Assembly (NCBI GenBank): GCA_027484575.1
Contig: JAIXSQ010000015.1
Location: 248,001-312,000, forward strand
Reading direction: 5' to 3'
From: Comamonadaceae bacterium
GTDB taxonomy: Bacteria; Pseudomonadota; Gammaproteobacteria; Burkholderiales; Burkholderiaceae_C
Length of the DNA: 64,000 nucleotides
The notes under the pieces were generated by a model that saw nothing but the letters and a program-made list of their open reading frames with translations, did no database searches and was not told the origin of the DNA. Both the position numbers and the translations under genes were made by a program. Position 1 is the stretch's first letter, and every line of letters begins with the position of its first letter. Below are positions 1 to 10,277 of this stretch, one piece after another.

Positions 1-822
1 CAGGTGGTCCGAGGTCAGCAGCGCCGCCGCGGTGCGCACGGGCGCCAGCGGGTTGCGCAGCTCGTGCGCCAGCGTGGCCAGGAAGCGGTCCTTGCGGCGG
101 TCCGCCTCGCGCAGGTCGGCGCTGAGCTGGCGCAGCGCCCGCGCGTCGGCCAGCCCGCGGTCGAGGTGGCGCTTGAGCAGGGCGGCGAAGGTGACCACCA
201 GCAGCAGCGAGGCCAGGCCGGTGGTCACGCCGGTCACGCGCGCCGTGGTGAAGGCTTGCCGTGCATCGTCCCCGCGCACGGCCAGCAGGTGCCGCTCCAC
301 GTTCGTCATGGCCTCCAGGTGCGCGAGCACGTCCCCCATGCGGCCGGTCGCGGGCCCGGCGGCCACCCGCTGGCGCACGGCCTGGACGTCCTGCGCCGCA
401 CGCAGCTGCGAGGTCTCGCGCCAGGCCTGGGCGATCTCGCCGATGCCCTGCTCGACGGCGGGAATGCGGGCCTGCTGGTGCGGGTTGTCCACGGTCATGC
501 GGCGCACCCGGCCCGCGGCGTCGAGTGCGGCCGTGACCGCCGCGTCGAAGCCAGCCAGGTGCTCCGGCTGGCCGGTGATCAGGTAGCGGCGGTGCACCGC
601 CTCGGCCGTGCGCAGGTTGGCCTGCACCGCCGTGAGGGCGTCGATCACGGCATGCGTGTGCACCACCCAGGCCTCGTTGGCCTGCTGCGCCCGCGTGTTG
701 CGGTCGTTCAGCAGCAGTGACACCAGCAGCACCAGCGCGAGCACGCAGCCGCCCACCAGCCAGCGGTCGGGCCGGGCGATCAACCGGTCCGAGCGGCGCC
801 GGCGGTGCAGGGACTCGGTCAT
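1..822 (-). CDS. Sensor histidine kinase, CHASE3-like, N-terminal part (truncated by window edge)
   Basis: The reading frame is open from an ATG at 822 to the left edge, giving 274 residues; the ATP-binding domain lies outside the window. A membrane segment (about residues 21-40) is followed by a helical region resembling a CHASE3 sensor (motif [14 protein letters not shown]) and a second membrane segment (about 205-222). The HisKA phosphoacceptor box [16 protein letters not shown] has its histidine near residue 253. From the family it should autophosphorylate on that histidine in response to an unknown signal. It is divergent from the DAHP synthase gene with about 200 bp between them. No cognate regulator is visible inside the window on this side. 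Confidence 0.88.
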   Translation of the reverse strand, partial: MTESLHRRRRSDRLIARPDRWLVGGCVLALVLLVSLLLNDRNTRAQQANEAWVVHTHAVIDALTAVQANLRTAEAVHRRYLITGQPEHLAGFDAAVTAALDAAGRVRRMTVDNPHQQARIPAVEQGIGEIAQAWRETSQLRAAQDVQAVRQRVAAGPATGRMGDVLAHLEAMTNVERHLLAVRGDDARQAFTTARVTGVTTGLASLLLVVTFAALLKRHLDRGLADARALRQLSADLREADRRKDRFLATLAHELRNPLAPVRTAAALLTSDHL

Positions 823-1024
823 CGGGGGACGATGGCAGCACGGCGGCACGCCGGGACCGGGCGCGCCGCCACAGCGGGCGTCGGCGGGCCGACAGCCGGG
901 TAGGTCCGTTCCGACGCCCGCGGCACGTCGCCGCCCTCGGCGCAGGCGTCCACCAGCCCCGGGCACGGGCTGCCCCCCGTGCTCGGGTAGAGTCGCCGCG
1001 CTCCCGCGACGACACGACCGACCG

Positions 1025-2137
1025 ATGACCCAGCCCGCCCCCACCCCGTTCCTGCCCGTCGAGGGCGCCGAAGAGGCGCCGCGCGCCACCCGCCTGGACG
1101 ACGTGCGCATCCGCCAGGTCAGCCCGCTGCTGTCGCCGGCCCTGCTGCAGCACGAGCAGCCCGCCGATGCGGCGGTGCAGGCCTTCGTCGAGCGGGCCCG
1201 CGCCCAGGTGGCCGACGTGGTGCACGGCCGCGACCGCCGGCTGCTGGCGGTGGTGGGCCCGTGCTCGATCCACGATGCGGACCAGGCCCTGGACTACGCG
1301 CGCCGGCTGGCGGCGCTGGCGCGCGAGCTGGCGCCGCAGCTGCTGCTGGTCATGCGCGTGTACTTCGAGAAGCCGCGCACCACCGTCGGCTGGAAGGGCT
1401 TCATCAACGACCCGCACCTGGACGGCAGCTTCCGCATCAACGAGGGCCTGCGCAGGGCGCGCCAGCTGCTGCTGGACATCGCCGGCCTGGGCGTGCCCGC
1501 GGCCACCGAGTTTCTGGACCTGCTGAGCCCGCAGTACATCGCCGACCTGGTCAGCTGGGGCGCCATCGGCGCCCGCACCACCGAGAGCCCCAGCCACAGG
1601 CAGCTGGCCTCCGGCCTGAGCTGCCCGATCGGCTTCAAGAACGGCACCGACGGCGGCGTGCAGGTCGCCGCCGACGCGCTGGTGGCCAGCCGCGCGCCGC
1701 ATGCCTTCATGGGCATGACCAAGATGGGCAACGTGGCGGTGTTCGAGACCGCGGGCAACCAGGACGTGCACCTGATCCTGCGCGGCGGCGCGCGCGGCCC
1801 GAACTACGGCGCCGAGGCGGTCGAGGCCGCCTGCGCCGTGCTGCGCAAGGCCGGGCTGGCCGAGCGGGTGATGGTCGACTGCTCGCATGCGAACTCGGCC
1901 AAGGACCCGCAGCGCCAGCTGGCGGTGGCCGAGGACATCGCCGGCCAGCTCGCGGCCGGCGAGCGGCGCATCCTGGGCGTGATGGTGGAGAGCCACCTGA
2001 ACCCCGGCCGGCAGGACCTGCAGCCGGGCGTGCCGCTGCGCCACGGCGTCTCGATCACCGACGGCTGCCTGGGCTGGGACGACACCGAGCGGCTGCTGCG
2101 CGGGCTGGCCGCGGCGCAGGCGCGGGCCGCCGGCTGA
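1025..2137 (+). CDS. 3-deoxy-7-phosphoheptulonate (DAHP) synthase, class I
   Basis: This 370-residue enzyme should condense phosphoenolpyruvate with erythrose 4-phosphate, the first step of the shikimate pathway. Family motifs are all present: [49 protein letters not shown] and VDCSHANS, and the length fits the AroF/AroG/AroH family. The ATG at 1025 is chosen because the in-frame region upstream is low-complexity and GC-biased, with no family similarity. Which aromatic amino acid inhibits this isoenzyme cannot be told by eye. It stands alone, with no other shikimate gene nearby. Confidence 0.96.
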   Translation: MTQPAPTPFLPVEGAEEAPRATRLDDVRIRQVSPLLSPALLQHEQPADAAVQAFVERARAQVADVVHGRDRRLLAVVGPCSIHDADQALDYARRLAALARELAPQLLLVMRVYFEKPRTTVGWKGFINDPHLDGSFRINEGLRRARQLLLDIAGLGVPAATEFLDLLSPQYIADLVSWGAIGARTTESPSHRQLASGLSCPIGFKNGTDGGVQVAADALVASRAPHAFMGMTKMGNVAVFETAGNQDVHLILRGGARGPNYGAEAVEAACAVLRKAGLAERVMVDCSHANSAKDPQRQLAVAEDIAGQLAAGERRILGVMVESHLNPGRQDLQPGVPLRHGVSITDGCLGWDDTERLLRGLAAAQARAAG

Positions 2138-2208
2138 TCACGGGGACGCCTGCGTTCATCTGGCGCTCAGCCAGGCGCCGCAGCATGGGAGCACCCCAGG
2201 AGGTTCCC

Positions 2209-2937
2209 ATGCCGTTCCCGCCCGCTCCCGTCGCACCCCCCACTCGCACCGACCCGGCCAGCCCCCGCGGCGTCCTGGTGTGGGATGCGCCGGTGCGCCT
2301 GTTCCACTGGCTGCTGGTGCTGTGCTTCGCCGCGGCGTGGCTCACGGCCGAGAGCGGGCGCTGGCAGCTGCTGCACGTCACCGCCGGCCTGACGGTGGCC
2401 GGCCTCGTGGCCTTCCGCCTGCTGTGGGGCGTGGTGGGGACCCGCCACGCCCGCTGGTGCGCGTTCGTGCGCGGGCGGCGCGCCGTGCTGGCCGAGGCCC
2501 AGGCGCTGCTGCACGGGCAGGTGCCGCGCCATGCGGGCCACAACCCGCTGGGTGCGGTGGCCATCGTCGGCCTGCTCGCGCTGGCGGCGCTCACGGCCGC
2601 GACTGGCTGGGCGGCCCACACCGGCCGCGCCGGGCACTGGCTGGAGGAAGTGCACGAGGCGCTCGCGTCGGGGATGCTGGGGCTGGCGCTGCTGCACGTG
2701 GCCGGTGTCGCTGCGGGCAGCTGGCTGCACCGGGAGAACCTGGTGCGGTCCATGGTGGACGGCCGCAAGGCCGTGCCACCCGCGCAGGGCATCCGCCGCG
2801 CCTGGCGTCCCGTGGCGGCCGTGTTGCTGGCGGCAGTGCTGGGCTTCTGGTGGCTGCAGTGGCAGGCGGCGCCCCAGGGCGGGCTGGTGCCGGCCGCCGG
2901 GCAGGGCGTCAGCGGGCGCACGCACGGCCGCCACTGA
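2209..2937 (+). CDS. Cytochrome b561-family membrane protein
   Basis: A 242-residue membrane protein that begins at an ATG preceded by a strong ribosome site (CAGGAGG at 2198-2204). It shows the b-type cytochrome pattern of the Ni/Fe-hydrogenase cytochrome b / CybB group: VRLFHWLLVL in helix 1, LLHVTAGLTVAGLVAFRLLWG in helices 2-3, then HEALASGMLGLALLHVAG with the late haem-ligand histidines. It likely carries electrons across the inner membrane between a quinone pool and a small c-type cytochrome or reductase partner. No such partner is adjacent, so its physiological role is open. Confidence 0.87.
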   Translation: MPFPPAPVAPPTRTDPASPRGVLVWDAPVRLFHWLLVLCFAAAWLTAESGRWQLLHVTAGLTVAGLVAFRLLWGVVGTRHARWCAFVRGRRAVLAEAQALLHGQVPRHAGHNPLGAVAIVGLLALAALTAATGWAAHTGRAGHWLEEVHEALASGMLGLALLHVAGVAAGSWLHRENLVRSMVDGRKAVPPAQGIRRAWRPVAAVLLAAVLGFWWLQWQAAPQGGLVPAAGQGVSGRTHGRH

Positions 2938-3013
2938 GCGGGCGGCGCGGCGCCGGACGACACGGCGGCCCGGCAGCGGCGGCCAGAATGGGCCGCTCCC
3001 GCCCCGCCGGCCC

Positions 3014-3406
3014 GTGACCTCCACCGCCCCCATCCTCATCGTCGAAGACAACCTGGATGCCGCGGACAGCCTCGCGGCCCTGCTCGAGGCGCTGGGCTGG
3101 CCGACCCGGGTGGTGCACGACGGCGATGCCGGCGTGCAGGCCGCGCTGGCGGCGCCGCCCTGCGTGCTGCTGTGCGACATCGGCCTGCCCGGCATCTCCG
3201 GCTACGACGTCGCGCGGCGCCTGCGGCGCGACGTCCGCTGCGCGGGCCTGCCCATGGCGGCGATGACCGGCTATGCGCTCGAGACGGACCGCCAGGAGGC
3301 GCTGCGTGCCGGCTTCGACGTCCACCTGCCCAAGCCGCTGGACCTGGAGCGCCTGCTGGCGTTCCTGGCCGAGCGGGCCGGTCCGGCGCCCGGCGCAGCC
3401 TCCTGA
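3014..3406 (+). CDS. Stand-alone response regulator receiver protein
   Basis: A 130-residue single-domain receiver with a GTG start. The acidic pair is at IVEDN, the phosphoacceptor is Asp55 (VLLCDIGLPGISGYD), the switch Thr is in MTGYA and the conserved Lys is near 107 (LPKPL). It has no output domain, so it probably relays phosphate or acts by protein contact. The gene ends 16 bp before a membrane histidine kinase, its likely partner. Single-receiver proteins with this pattern often sit beside hybrid kinases in this order of bacteria. Confidence 0.9.
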   Translation: MTSTAPILIVEDNLDAADSLAALLEALGWPTRVVHDGDAGVQAALAAPPCVLLCDIGLPGISGYDVARRLRRDVRCAGLPMAAMTGYALETDRQEALRAGFDVHLPKPLDLERLLAFLAERAGPAPGAAS

Positions 3407-3422
3407 GCGGGACTGCGCACCC

Positions 3423-5237
3423 ATGGCGAGCCGACCGACCAGCCTGCGCCGCGCCCTGCTGGGGGTCGCGGCGGTGCTCGTGCTGCCGCTGGCCCTGGCC
3501 CTGGCCGGGCTGCTCGCCATGCAGTGGCGGCAACAGCGCGACCGGGCGCTGGACGACCTGCAGGTGCAGGCCCGGGCGCTGCGCCATGCGATGGACCGCG
3601 AGCTGGCGCTGGACATCACCGTGCTCAACGCGCTGGCCGCCTCGCGCGACATCGACCGGGGCAACCTGGCCGAGTTCCATGCGGCGGCGCGCCGCACGGC
3701 GCAGGTGCGCCCGGGCAGCTGGGTCATCCTGGTCGATGCCACCGGTCAGAACCTGCTGAACACCGCCCGGCCGTACGGCACGCCGCTGCCGAACCTGCGG
3801 CGCTCGCTGGCGCAGCCGGGCACTGTCCAGTGGCAGGGCCGCGAGCTGCCGCTGCCGAGCCTGGCGATCTTCGACGACCCGCTGCGCACGGGGGAGCCGG
3901 CGTTCAGCGGCCTGGTCTACGGCCGCCTCAGCCAGCGGCCGGTGGTCGCGACCAACGTGGCGGTGGCCCGCGACGGGCGCCCCACGCACGTGCTGGGCAT
4001 GGCCTACGGCGCCGACTTCTTCGTCGAGGTGCTGCGCGGCCAGCCCCTGCCGCCCGAGGGCATCGCCAGCGTGCTGGACGGCACCGGCCGCGTGGTGGCG
4101 CGCAACCGGGCCAACGAGCGCTTCGTCGGCCGCACGGCGCCGCCGCCGTTCGCCCACGGCACCCGCGACCTGCCCGCCGAGGGCATGGGCGCGACGGTGA
4201 GCATGGAGGGCGCGCCCACCGACTACGCGTACAGCCGCTCGCGGGTCAACGACTGGGTCGCGGTGGTGGGCCTGGAACGGTCCGTGCTGCTGGTGCCCGC
4301 GCAGCGGGCGCTCTGGACATCGGCGGCGGCGGTGCTGGGCGCCGCGCTGGTTGCCGGGCTGCTGGCCCTGCGGCTGGCGCGCCGCATCGACCGCCCGCTG
4401 GCCACCCTGGCCGAACGCGTCCCTGCGGCCGACGCCCGCTACGACGACGTGCGCGACAGCGGCATCGCCGAGGTCGAGGCGCTCAAGCGCGCGATGGTGC
4501 AGGCGGCGCAGGCCCATGCGCAGCTGCTGGACACCGACCGCCGCAAGAACGAGTTCCTGGCGGCGCTGGGCCACGAGTTGCGCAACCCGATCGGCGCGAT
4601 CGCCAACGCGGCCAACCTGCTGGCGCGGCTGCCCGAGCCCGACCCGGCCAAGGCCCGCATGCACGCGCTGCTGGTGCGCCAGTCGCGCCAGGTGGCCCGG
4701 CTGCTGGACGACCTGCTGGACGTGGCGCGGGTCACGCACGGCAAGCTGGCGCTGCACCGCGCGCCGCTGCGGCTGGACCTGCTGGCCGCGCGCATCGCCG
4801 GCGACCTGGCCGCCGGCGCGCAGCGGCAGGACCTGCAGCTGGCGGTCGACGCCCCGCAGCCGGTCGTCGTCGAAGGCGACGAGGCACGGCTGGCCCAGGT
4901 GCTGACCAACCTGCTGGACAACGCGATCAAGTACACGCCGGCGCAGGGCCGCATCACCGTCGCAGTGGGCGCCGATGGCACGCAGGCGCTGCTGTCGGTG
5001 CGCGACACCGGCGTGGGCATCCCGGCCGAGCTGTTGCCGCGGGTGTTCGAGCCCTTCGCGCAGGATCCACAGGGCATCGAGCGCAGCCGCGGCGGGCTGG
5101 GCCTGGGGCTGGCGATCGTGCAGCGGCTGGTGGCGCTGCACGGCGGGCGCATCACCGCCTGCAGCGACGGGCCCGGGCAGGGGGCCATGTTCGAGCTGCG
5201 GCTGCCGCTGGCCGCACCGGCAGTGGCGCCCGCCTGA
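3423..5237 (+). CDS. Membrane sensor histidine kinase with periplasmic sensor
   Basis: A 604-residue kinase. An N-terminal membrane helix (about residues 12-32) is followed by roughly 260 residues of periplasmic sensor, probably Cache-like, and a second membrane helix (about 300-318). The cytoplasmic part has the H-box FLAALGHELRNPIGAI (His384), N-box NLLDNAIKYTP, G1-box DTGVGIP and G2-box GGLGLGLAIV, so all catalytic boxes look intact. It sits 16 bp after the single receiver at 3014 and likely phosphorylates it. Its stop is only 8 bp from the stop of the convergent glutathione S-transferase. The ligand is unknown. Confidence 0.93.
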   Translation: MASRPTSLRRALLGVAAVLVLPLALALAGLLAMQWRQQRDRALDDLQVQARALRHAMDRELALDITVLNALAASRDIDRGNLAEFHAAARRTAQVRPGSWVILVDATGQNLLNTARPYGTPLPNLRRSLAQPGTVQWQGRELPLPSLAIFDDPLRTGEPAFSGLVYGRLSQRPVVATNVAVARDGRPTHVLGMAYGADFFVEVLRGQPLPPEGIASVLDGTGRVVARNRANERFVGRTAPPPFAHGTRDLPAEGMGATVSMEGAPTDYAYSRSRVNDWVAVVGLERSVLLVPAQRALWTSAAAVLGAALVAGLLALRLARRIDRPLATLAERVPAADARYDDVRDSGIAEVEALKRAMVQAAQAHAQLLDTDRRKNEFLAALGHELRNPIGAIANAANLLARLPEPDPAKARMHALLVRQSRQVARLLDDLLDVARVTHGKLALHRAPLRLDLLAARIAGDLAAGAQRQDLQLAVDAPQPVVVEGDEARLAQVLTNLLDNAIKYTPAQGRITVAVGADGTQALLSVRDTGVGIPAELLPRVFEPFAQDPQGIERSRGGLGLGLAIVQRLVALHGGRITACSDGPGQGAMFELRLPLAAPAVAPA

Positions 5238-5245
5238 GCCCGTGG

Positions 5246-5878
5246 CTACAGCGCCATCGACGGCCGCTGCGCCATCTGCGCCCGCCAGCGCCGCAGGTGC
5301 GCGTGCTGCTCGCCCGGCGCCAGCTTGACGATGCGCGCGAAGTCCACCGCCACCACCGCCGTGATGTCGGCCAGGCCGAAGGCCTGCCCGCTCACGTACG
5401 GTGCCTGGCCCAGGCGTTCGTCCAGCGTGTCCAGGAAGTCGCCCACGCGCTGCAGCCCGCGCGCTCCCAGCTCGGCGATCTGGGGCACCGGGCGCGGGCC
5501 GGGCAGGGCGCGGCCGGCCATCGCGGGCGAGGTGTTGCGGAAGGCCTCGGCGATCGCCAGCAGGCCCTCGAACTCCACGCGCCACTGCCAGCTGGCGACC
5601 TCGGCCTTCTCCAGCGGCGTGCGGCCCAGCAGCGGCGGCTCGGGCTGCACGGCCTCGGCCCAGGCGGCGATGGCGGCGTTGTCGCACAGCACGGCGCCCT
5701 CGGCGGTGCGCAGCGCCGGCACCGTGCACTGCGCGTTGATGGCGCGGTAGGCGTCGCCGAACTGCTCGCCGGCGCGCAGGTCCACCTGCACGGTGGCATG
5801 GGCGATGCCCTTTTCGGCCAGCAGGATGCGGGCGCGGCGCGGGCTGGGGGCGGTGGCGCAGTCGTACAGCGTGATCAC
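5246..5878 (-). CDS. Glutathione S-transferase family protein
   Basis: A 210-residue two-domain GST. The thioredoxin-like N domain runs from [23 protein letters not shown] to the cis-proline and glutathione-binding region ([19 protein letters not shown]), and the helical C domain ends with [16 protein letters not shown]. The start is a GTG at 5878 that overlaps the TGA of the upstream gene by 4 bp (GTGA), indicating translational coupling. The substrate is unknown; family members conjugate or reduce electrophiles with glutathione. Confidence 0.92.
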   Translation of the reverse strand: MITLYDCATAPSPRRARILLAEKGIAHATVQVDLRAGEQFGDAYRAINAQCTVPALRTAEGAVLCDNAAIAAWAEAVQPEPPLLGRTPLEKAEVASWQWRVEFEGLLAIAEAFRNTSPAMAGRALPGPRPVPQIAELGARGLQRVGDFLDTLDERLGQAPYVSGQAFGLADITAVVAVDFARIVKLAPGEQHAHLRRWRAQMAQRPSMAL

Positions 5879-6759
5879 GCGGCGCTCCCGCCGGCGGGCT
5901 GCAGCTTGTCCTGCGTCCTGGTGTCGAAGTCGGATGCCTCGTGCCGCTCGTGCAGCTGGCTGGCGGGGTCGCCGAAGGTGCGGTTGACCATGCGGCCGCG
6001 CCGCACGGCCGGGCGCTGCATCAGCTGTTCGGCCCAGCGCAGCACGTGGCGGTATTCCTGCACCTGCAGGAACTCGCCCGCGCCGTACAGCAGGCCCTTG
6101 GCCAGCTGCCCGTACCAGGGCCAGATCGCCATGTCGGCGATCGTGTAGTCCTCGCCGGCGACGTACGGGCTCTCTGCCAGGCGGCGGTCGAGCACGTCCA
6201 TCTGCCGCTTGGCCTCCATCGCGTAGCGGTCGATCGCGTACTCGATCTTCACCGGCGCGTAGGCGTAGAAGTGGCCGAAGCCGCCGCCCAGGAAGGGCGC
6301 GCTGCCCACCTGCCAGAACAGCCAGGACAGGCACTCGGCACGCGCGGCGGGATCGGTGGGCAGGAAGGCGCCGAACTTCTCGGCCAGGTGCACGAGGATC
6401 GCGCCCGACTCGAAGATGCGCACGGGCTGCGGCCCGCTGCGGTCGACCATGGCGGGGATCTTGGAGTTTGGGTTCGCGCCGACGAAGCCGCTGCCGAACT
6501 GCTGGCCCTGGTCGATGCGCACCAGCCAGGCGTCGTACTCGGCGCCGGCATGGCCCAGCGCCAGCAGCTCCTCGAGCAGCACGGTGACCTTCACGCCGTT
6601 GGGCGTGCCCAGCGAGTACAGCTGCAGCGGATGCCGGCCCACCGGCAGCTGCGCGTCGTGGGTGGGCCCGGCCACCGGCCGGTTGATGGCGGCGAAGCGG
6701 CCGCCGTTCTCCTTGTTCCAGGTCCAGACGGCAGGCGGTGTGTAGGTGGGCTCGGCCAT
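5875..6759 (-). CDS. yghU: Glutathione-dependent disulfide-bond oxidoreductase, YghU type
   Basis: A 294-residue protein with the long N-terminal extension and core motifs of the YghU/Ure2-like nu-class GSTs: [60 protein letters not shown] and [15 protein letters not shown]. Characterised relatives have disulfide-reductase activity with two glutathiones and little classical transferase activity. It is the first gene of a two-gene operon with the GST at 5246, and is divergent from the SelO gene. The 120-bp intergenic region contains an 8-bp inverted repeat. Confidence 0.93.
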   Translation of the reverse strand: MAEPTYTPPAVWTWNKENGGRFAAINRPVAGPTHDAQLPVGRHPLQLYSLGTPNGVKVTVLLEELLALGHAGAEYDAWLVRIDQGQQFGSGFVGANPNSKIPAMVDRSGPQPVRIFESGAILVHLAEKFGAFLPTDPAARAECLSWLFWQVGSAPFLGGGFGHFYAYAPVKIEYAIDRYAMEAKRQMDVLDRRLAESPYVAGEDYTIADMAIWPWYGQLAKGLLYGAGEFLQVQEYRHVLRWAEQLMQRPAVRRGRMVNRTFGDPASQLHERHEASDFDTRTQDKLQPAGGSAA

Positions 6760-6796
6760 GGTGTTCTCGTGGTTGGGCTGCAAGGGACGCAAGAGC

Positions 6797-6819
6797 GGCC
6801 GCAGTCTAAGCCTGCGGCC
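6797..6819. promoter_or_regulatory. Inverted repeat between the divergent yghU and selO genes
   Basis: GGCCGCAG at 6797-6804 is perfectly complementary to CTGCGGCC at 6812-6819 with a 7-base spacer. It lies 38 bp upstream of the yghU start and 61 bp upstream of the selO start. It could be an operator shared by two redox-related transcripts, or simply a hairpin. No named regulator motif is recognised. Confidence 0.4.
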
Positions 6820-6879
6820 GGCAGGCCACGGGCAACCTTGACGACACGGGGTTGCCCGCGGCGCGGCAGACTCGGGCCC

Positions 6880-8406
6880 ATGCCAGCCGCCGCACCCGCA
6901 CCCTTGCTCTTCCGCTTCGACAACAGCTACGCCCGCGAGCTCCCCGGCACGCACGTGCCCTGGAAGCCCGCGCAGGTGCCGGCGCCGCGCCTGCTGTTCC
7001 TGAACACCGCGCTGGCCGCCGAGCTCGGGCTGGACGCGCAGGCGCTGGCCGCGCCCGAGGGCGTGGCGGTGCTGGCCGGCAATGCGGTGCCGCCGGGCGC
7101 CGAGCCGATCGCGCAGGCCTATGCGGGCCACCAGTTCGGCAGCTTCTCGCCGCAGCTGGGCGACGGCCGCGCGCTGCTGCTGGGCGAGGTGCTCGATGCC
7201 CAGGGCCGCCGGCGCGACATCGCGTTCAAGGGCTCGGGCCGCACGCCGTTCTCGCGCGGCGGCGACGGCAAGGCCGCGGTCGGCCCGATGCTGCGCGAGG
7301 TGCTGGTCGGCGAGGCCATGCATGCGCTGGGCATCCCCACCACCCGCGCGCTGGCGGTGGCCGCCACCGGCGAGCCGGTGGTGCGCGAGGAGGTGCTGCC
7401 GGGGGCGGTGCTCACGCGCGTGGCGGCCAGCCACCTGCGGGTGGGCACCTTCGAGTTCTTCGCGGCGCGGCAGGACATCGCGCGGCTGGCGCAGCTGGCC
7501 GACTACGCCATCGCCCGCCACGACCCGGACCTGGCCGGCACGCCGGGCCGCCACCTCGCGCTGCTCGAGCGCGTGGGGCAGCGGCAGGCGCGGCTGGTGG
7601 CGCAATGGATGAACGTGGGCTTCATCCACGGCGTGATGAACACCGACAACATGGCGCTGTCCGGCGAGACCATCGACTACGGGCCCTGCGCCTTCATGGA
7701 CGCGTACGACCCCGGCACGGTGTTCAGCTCCATCGACCGCCAGGGCCGCTATGCCTACGGCAACCAGCCGGCCATCGCGCAGTGGAACCTGGCGCGGCTG
7801 GCCGAGGCGCTGCTGCCCCTGATCGCCGGCCAGCGGGGCGACGACGACGAACCGGCCGATGCGGCGCTGCAGGAGGCGGCGCAGCAGGCCACGGCGGTGC
7901 TGCAGGCCTGGCCGGCCGCCTTCGAGGCGGCGCTGCTGCGGGGCCAGCGCGCCAAGCTCGGGCTGGCCGATGCGCAGGACGGCGACGCGCAACTGGCGGG
8001 CGACTGGCTGGACCTGCTGCAGGCGCAGCAGGTGGACTTCACGCTGGGCTGGCGGCGGCTGGCCGACGCGGCCGCGGGCGACCTGGCGCCCTTGCGCGCG
8101 CTGTTCGCCGATGCCGCGCCGCTGCAGGCCTGGCTGGACCGCTGGCAGGCCCGCGCCGCCCACCGGGCGGTGCCGGCGGCGGACCGCGCGGCCGGCATGC
8201 GGCGCGCCAGTCCCTGGCTGGTGCCGCGCAACCACCGCGTCGAGGAGGCCCTGCGCGCGGCGTGGCAGCACGACGACCTGGGTCCCTTCGAGCGGCTGCG
8301 CGAGGCGCTGCGCGATCCCTGGACCGAGCGGCCCGAAGCGGCGGTGTACGCGGAGCCGGCGGCGTCCGAGGTGGCCGCGGGCTACCGCACGTTCTGCGGC
8401 ACCTGA
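6880..8406 (+). CDS. selO: SelO family protein adenylyltransferase (YdiU)
   Basis: A 508-residue pseudokinase-fold enzyme. Family knowledge: SelO transfers AMP from ATP to Ser, Thr or Tyr of target proteins and is linked to redox stress. Signature stretches include [54 protein letters not shown] and [19 protein letters not shown]. The chain ends in TFCGT, placing a cysteine four residues before the end, where many family members carry a redox Cys or Sec. It is divergent from two glutathione S-transferases, consistent with a redox role. The start is the ATG at 6880. Confidence 0.95.
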   Translation: MPAAAPAPLLFRFDNSYARELPGTHVPWKPAQVPAPRLLFLNTALAAELGLDAQALAAPEGVAVLAGNAVPPGAEPIAQAYAGHQFGSFSPQLGDGRALLLGEVLDAQGRRRDIAFKGSGRTPFSRGGDGKAAVGPMLREVLVGEAMHALGIPTTRALAVAATGEPVVREEVLPGAVLTRVAASHLRVGTFEFFAARQDIARLAQLADYAIARHDPDLAGTPGRHLALLERVGQRQARLVAQWMNVGFIHGVMNTDNMALSGETIDYGPCAFMDAYDPGTVFSSIDRQGRYAYGNQPAIAQWNLARLAEALLPLIAGQRGDDDEPADAALQEAAQQATAVLQAWPAAFEAALLRGQRAKLGLADAQDGDAQLAGDWLDLLQAQQVDFTLGWRRLADAAAGDLAPLRALFADAAPLQAWLDRWQARAAHRAVPAADRAAGMRRASPWLVPRNHRVEEALRAAWQHDDLGPFERLREALRDPWTERPEAAVYAEPAASEVAAGYRTFCGT

Positions 8407-8413
8407 GCGGCGC

Positions 8414-9289
8414 TCAGTCGACGGCGGTCGAGATCGCCAGCGCGGTGGTGCCGGGCAGGCGCAGCAGGCCGTCGGGCCCGGGCACCGCGACCACCCGCAG
8501 CTGCTGGTTCAGCGGCAGCACGTCGCCGAAGATGGTGGCCCAGGCGCAGTCGGCGGCGTCGCGGCCGCTGGCAAAGCGCATCAGCCCCAGCGGCGTGGCC
8601 GTGCCGGACGGATCGAACAGGTACCACCGCCCGCCCAGCCAGGCCTCGACATAGGCGTGGAAGTCGGGCGGACCCAGCGACGGGTCGGCGCCGTAGTCCA
8701 TGCCGGTGGCAAAGCGCGCCGGGATGTTCAGGGCCCGGCACAGGGCGATCATCAGGTGGGCGAAGTCGCGGCAGACGCCGCGGCGCTGCACGAAGGTGTC
8801 GGCCGCGCTGGTGGTGCCAGCCGACGCGCCGCTGGTGAACTGCACGTGGCGCCGCACCCAGTCGCAGATGGCCTGCACGCGCCCGTGTCCCAGCGGCAGG
8901 GCGCCGAAGCGGCCCATCGCGAAGGCGTTGAGCTTGTCCGACTCGCAGTAGCGGCTCGGATAGAGGAAGGGCAGCACCGGGCCGGGGATGTCGGCCAGGC
9001 GCATCTCGGGCACGTCGGCCGGCGCGGCCAGGTGGTGGTGGATGTCCACCGTCGCCGTGGCCCGCAGGCCCAGCGGCCCGGCGCCGGCGCGCAGCCGCAG
9101 GCGGCGGGCGCCGGTGGCGGCCTCCACGTCCTCGCGCAGCGACAGCAGCGGCGTGCTGGTCAGCAGTTCCTGCACGACCTGCTGCTGCGCCGTGCGCGCC
9201 GGCTGCACGTTGAGCACGAAGTCGGCCTCGCCGCTGCGCACCTGGTACTCCAGGGCGATCTCGATCTGCAGGCGGGTGGGCGGGCTCAT
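8414..9289 (-). CDS. Transglutaminase-like cysteine protease family protein
   Basis: A 291-residue cytoplasmic protein with an N-terminal bacterial transglutaminase-associated beta region and a transglutaminase core. The likely catalytic triad is Cys173 (RRGVCRDFAHLM), His211 (DFHAYVEAWL) and Asp226 (YLFDPSG). This architecture is common next to circularly permuted ATP-grasp and alpha-E genes, but neither is adjacent here. No signal peptide is visible. It is convergent with selO, with 7 bp between stops. Substrate unknown; peptidase or amidase activity is the family expectation. Confidence 0.9.
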   Translation of the reverse strand: MSPPTRLQIEIALEYQVRSGEADFVLNVQPARTAQQQVVQELLTSTPLLSLREDVEAATGARRLRLRAGAGPLGLRATATVDIHHHLAAPADVPEMRLADIPGPVLPFLYPSRYCESDKLNAFAMGRFGALPLGHGRVQAICDWVRRHVQFTSGASAGTTSAADTFVQRRGVCRDFAHLMIALCRALNIPARFATGMDYGADPSLGPPDFHAYVEAWLGGRWYLFDPSGTATPLGLMRFASGRDAADCAWATIFGDVLPLNQQLRVVAVPGPDGLLRLPGTTALAISTAVD

Positions 9290-9326
9290 GGCCGCGGCTC
9301 CGGTCGTGGACAGGTGCCGCGCAGCC

Positions 9327-9626
9327 TCAGGCGGCCATCGCGCGGCAGGGCAGGGTGGCGACCCAGCGCCGGCCTTCGGACAGCGCGTAGTCCGCGGCCG
9401 CGACGCTGCTGCGGAACAGGCGGGTCAGCCGCACGACGCGGTCGGTGGTCTGCTGGCCGGCGCCCGAGCGGATCGAGACCGAGCAGGCGAACCAGCCGTC
9501 CTCGAGGTCGCGCGTGATCGGCGCGATGCGGTAGCCCGCGTGGGCCTGGTGGGGGGCGTGCAGCGCGCCCGGCGCGCTGGTGGCGGGGCGCGGCGCAGCC
9601 GCGCCGTGCTGGCGATGAATCGTCAT
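9327..9626 (-). CDS. Hypothetical protein, 99 aa
   Basis: I do not recognise this protein. An Ala/Pro/His-rich N-terminal third (about residues 1-33) precedes a compact part with regular hydrophobic spacing: YRIAPITRDLEDGWFACSVS, then DRVVRLTRLFRSSVAAADYA. The ATG at 9626 is chosen; the frame is open further upstream but without convincing coding character. It lies 37 bp upstream of the transglutaminase-like gene on the same strand and may be co-transcribed. Confidence 0.6.
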   Translation of the reverse strand: MTIHRQHGAAAPRPATSAPGALHAPHQAHAGYRIAPITRDLEDGWFACSVSIRSGAGQQTTDRVVRLTRLFRSSVAAADYALSEGRRWVATLPCRAMAA

Positions 9627-9807
9627 GTCGATGCTTTCGTGGAGGAATGCCACAACCGGCGACAGGCCGGTGCGGGCAGCACGCCAGGGAGACAACGGCA
9701 GGAGGATTCGGAGGCGGCCCGGCGCGGTGTGGCGGGGCGGCGAAAGAGACCGGAGGCGGAGGTCCAGGAGGGCGGGGTGCCGGGCCATGATACCCGATCG
9801 GCTCGCC

Positions 9808-10110
9808 TCACGCGGGCGGTCCTTCGCCGGGACCCATCGCGTCGCAGGCCCGGGTCGCGGCCGCCGCGGGTGCGGTCTGCACCTGCAGCAGGTCCTGCCC
9901 CGCGCGCACCAGCAGCACGCGTGCGCCATCGTCCTCGCCGCGCGCGACCAGACGGCAGCGCGCGTCCGGGCGCTCGCCGTCGACGTGCAGCGACAGCAGG
10001 CGCCAGGCCTGCGGGTCGTTGCCCAGCCGCAGCCGGTCGCCGGGCAGCAGGTGGCGGGCCGCCTTCAGCTCCGTGACGGGAAGGGGGCGCGGGTTGACGA
10101 TGAGGTGCAT
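9808..10110 (-). CDS. Hypothetical protein, 100 aa
   Basis: Unrecognised small protein beginning MHLIVNPRPLPVTELKAA. A central segment (HLLPGDRLRLGNDPQAWRLL, then a polar ARCRLVARGEDDGARVLLV) looks like a small beta-rich domain. The C-terminus is Ala-rich and less convincing. An alternative start is the ATG at 10128. It is divergent from the esterase gene at 10278. About 180 bp without a convincing gene separates it from the 99-residue protein downstream. Confidence 0.55.
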   Translation of the reverse strand: MHLIVNPRPLPVTELKAARHLLPGDRLRLGNDPQAWRLLSLHVDGERPDARCRLVARGEDDGARVLLVRAGQDLLQVQTAPAAAATRACDAMGPGEGPPA

Positions 10111-10277
10111 GGGTGGCCAAAGCGGCATCGTGCGCCCGTGCGGCCGGCCGTGCGGCAGTGCCGCGTAACGGTGTGTGTGGGCCACCCGCTCGACCGCCCG
10201 CGGCGATTGCAACCGGGCGGGCCGGCCCCAGCTTGCCGGGTCCGGGCCTGCGCGCCCTGCCACCGGACCCAGCCTCC

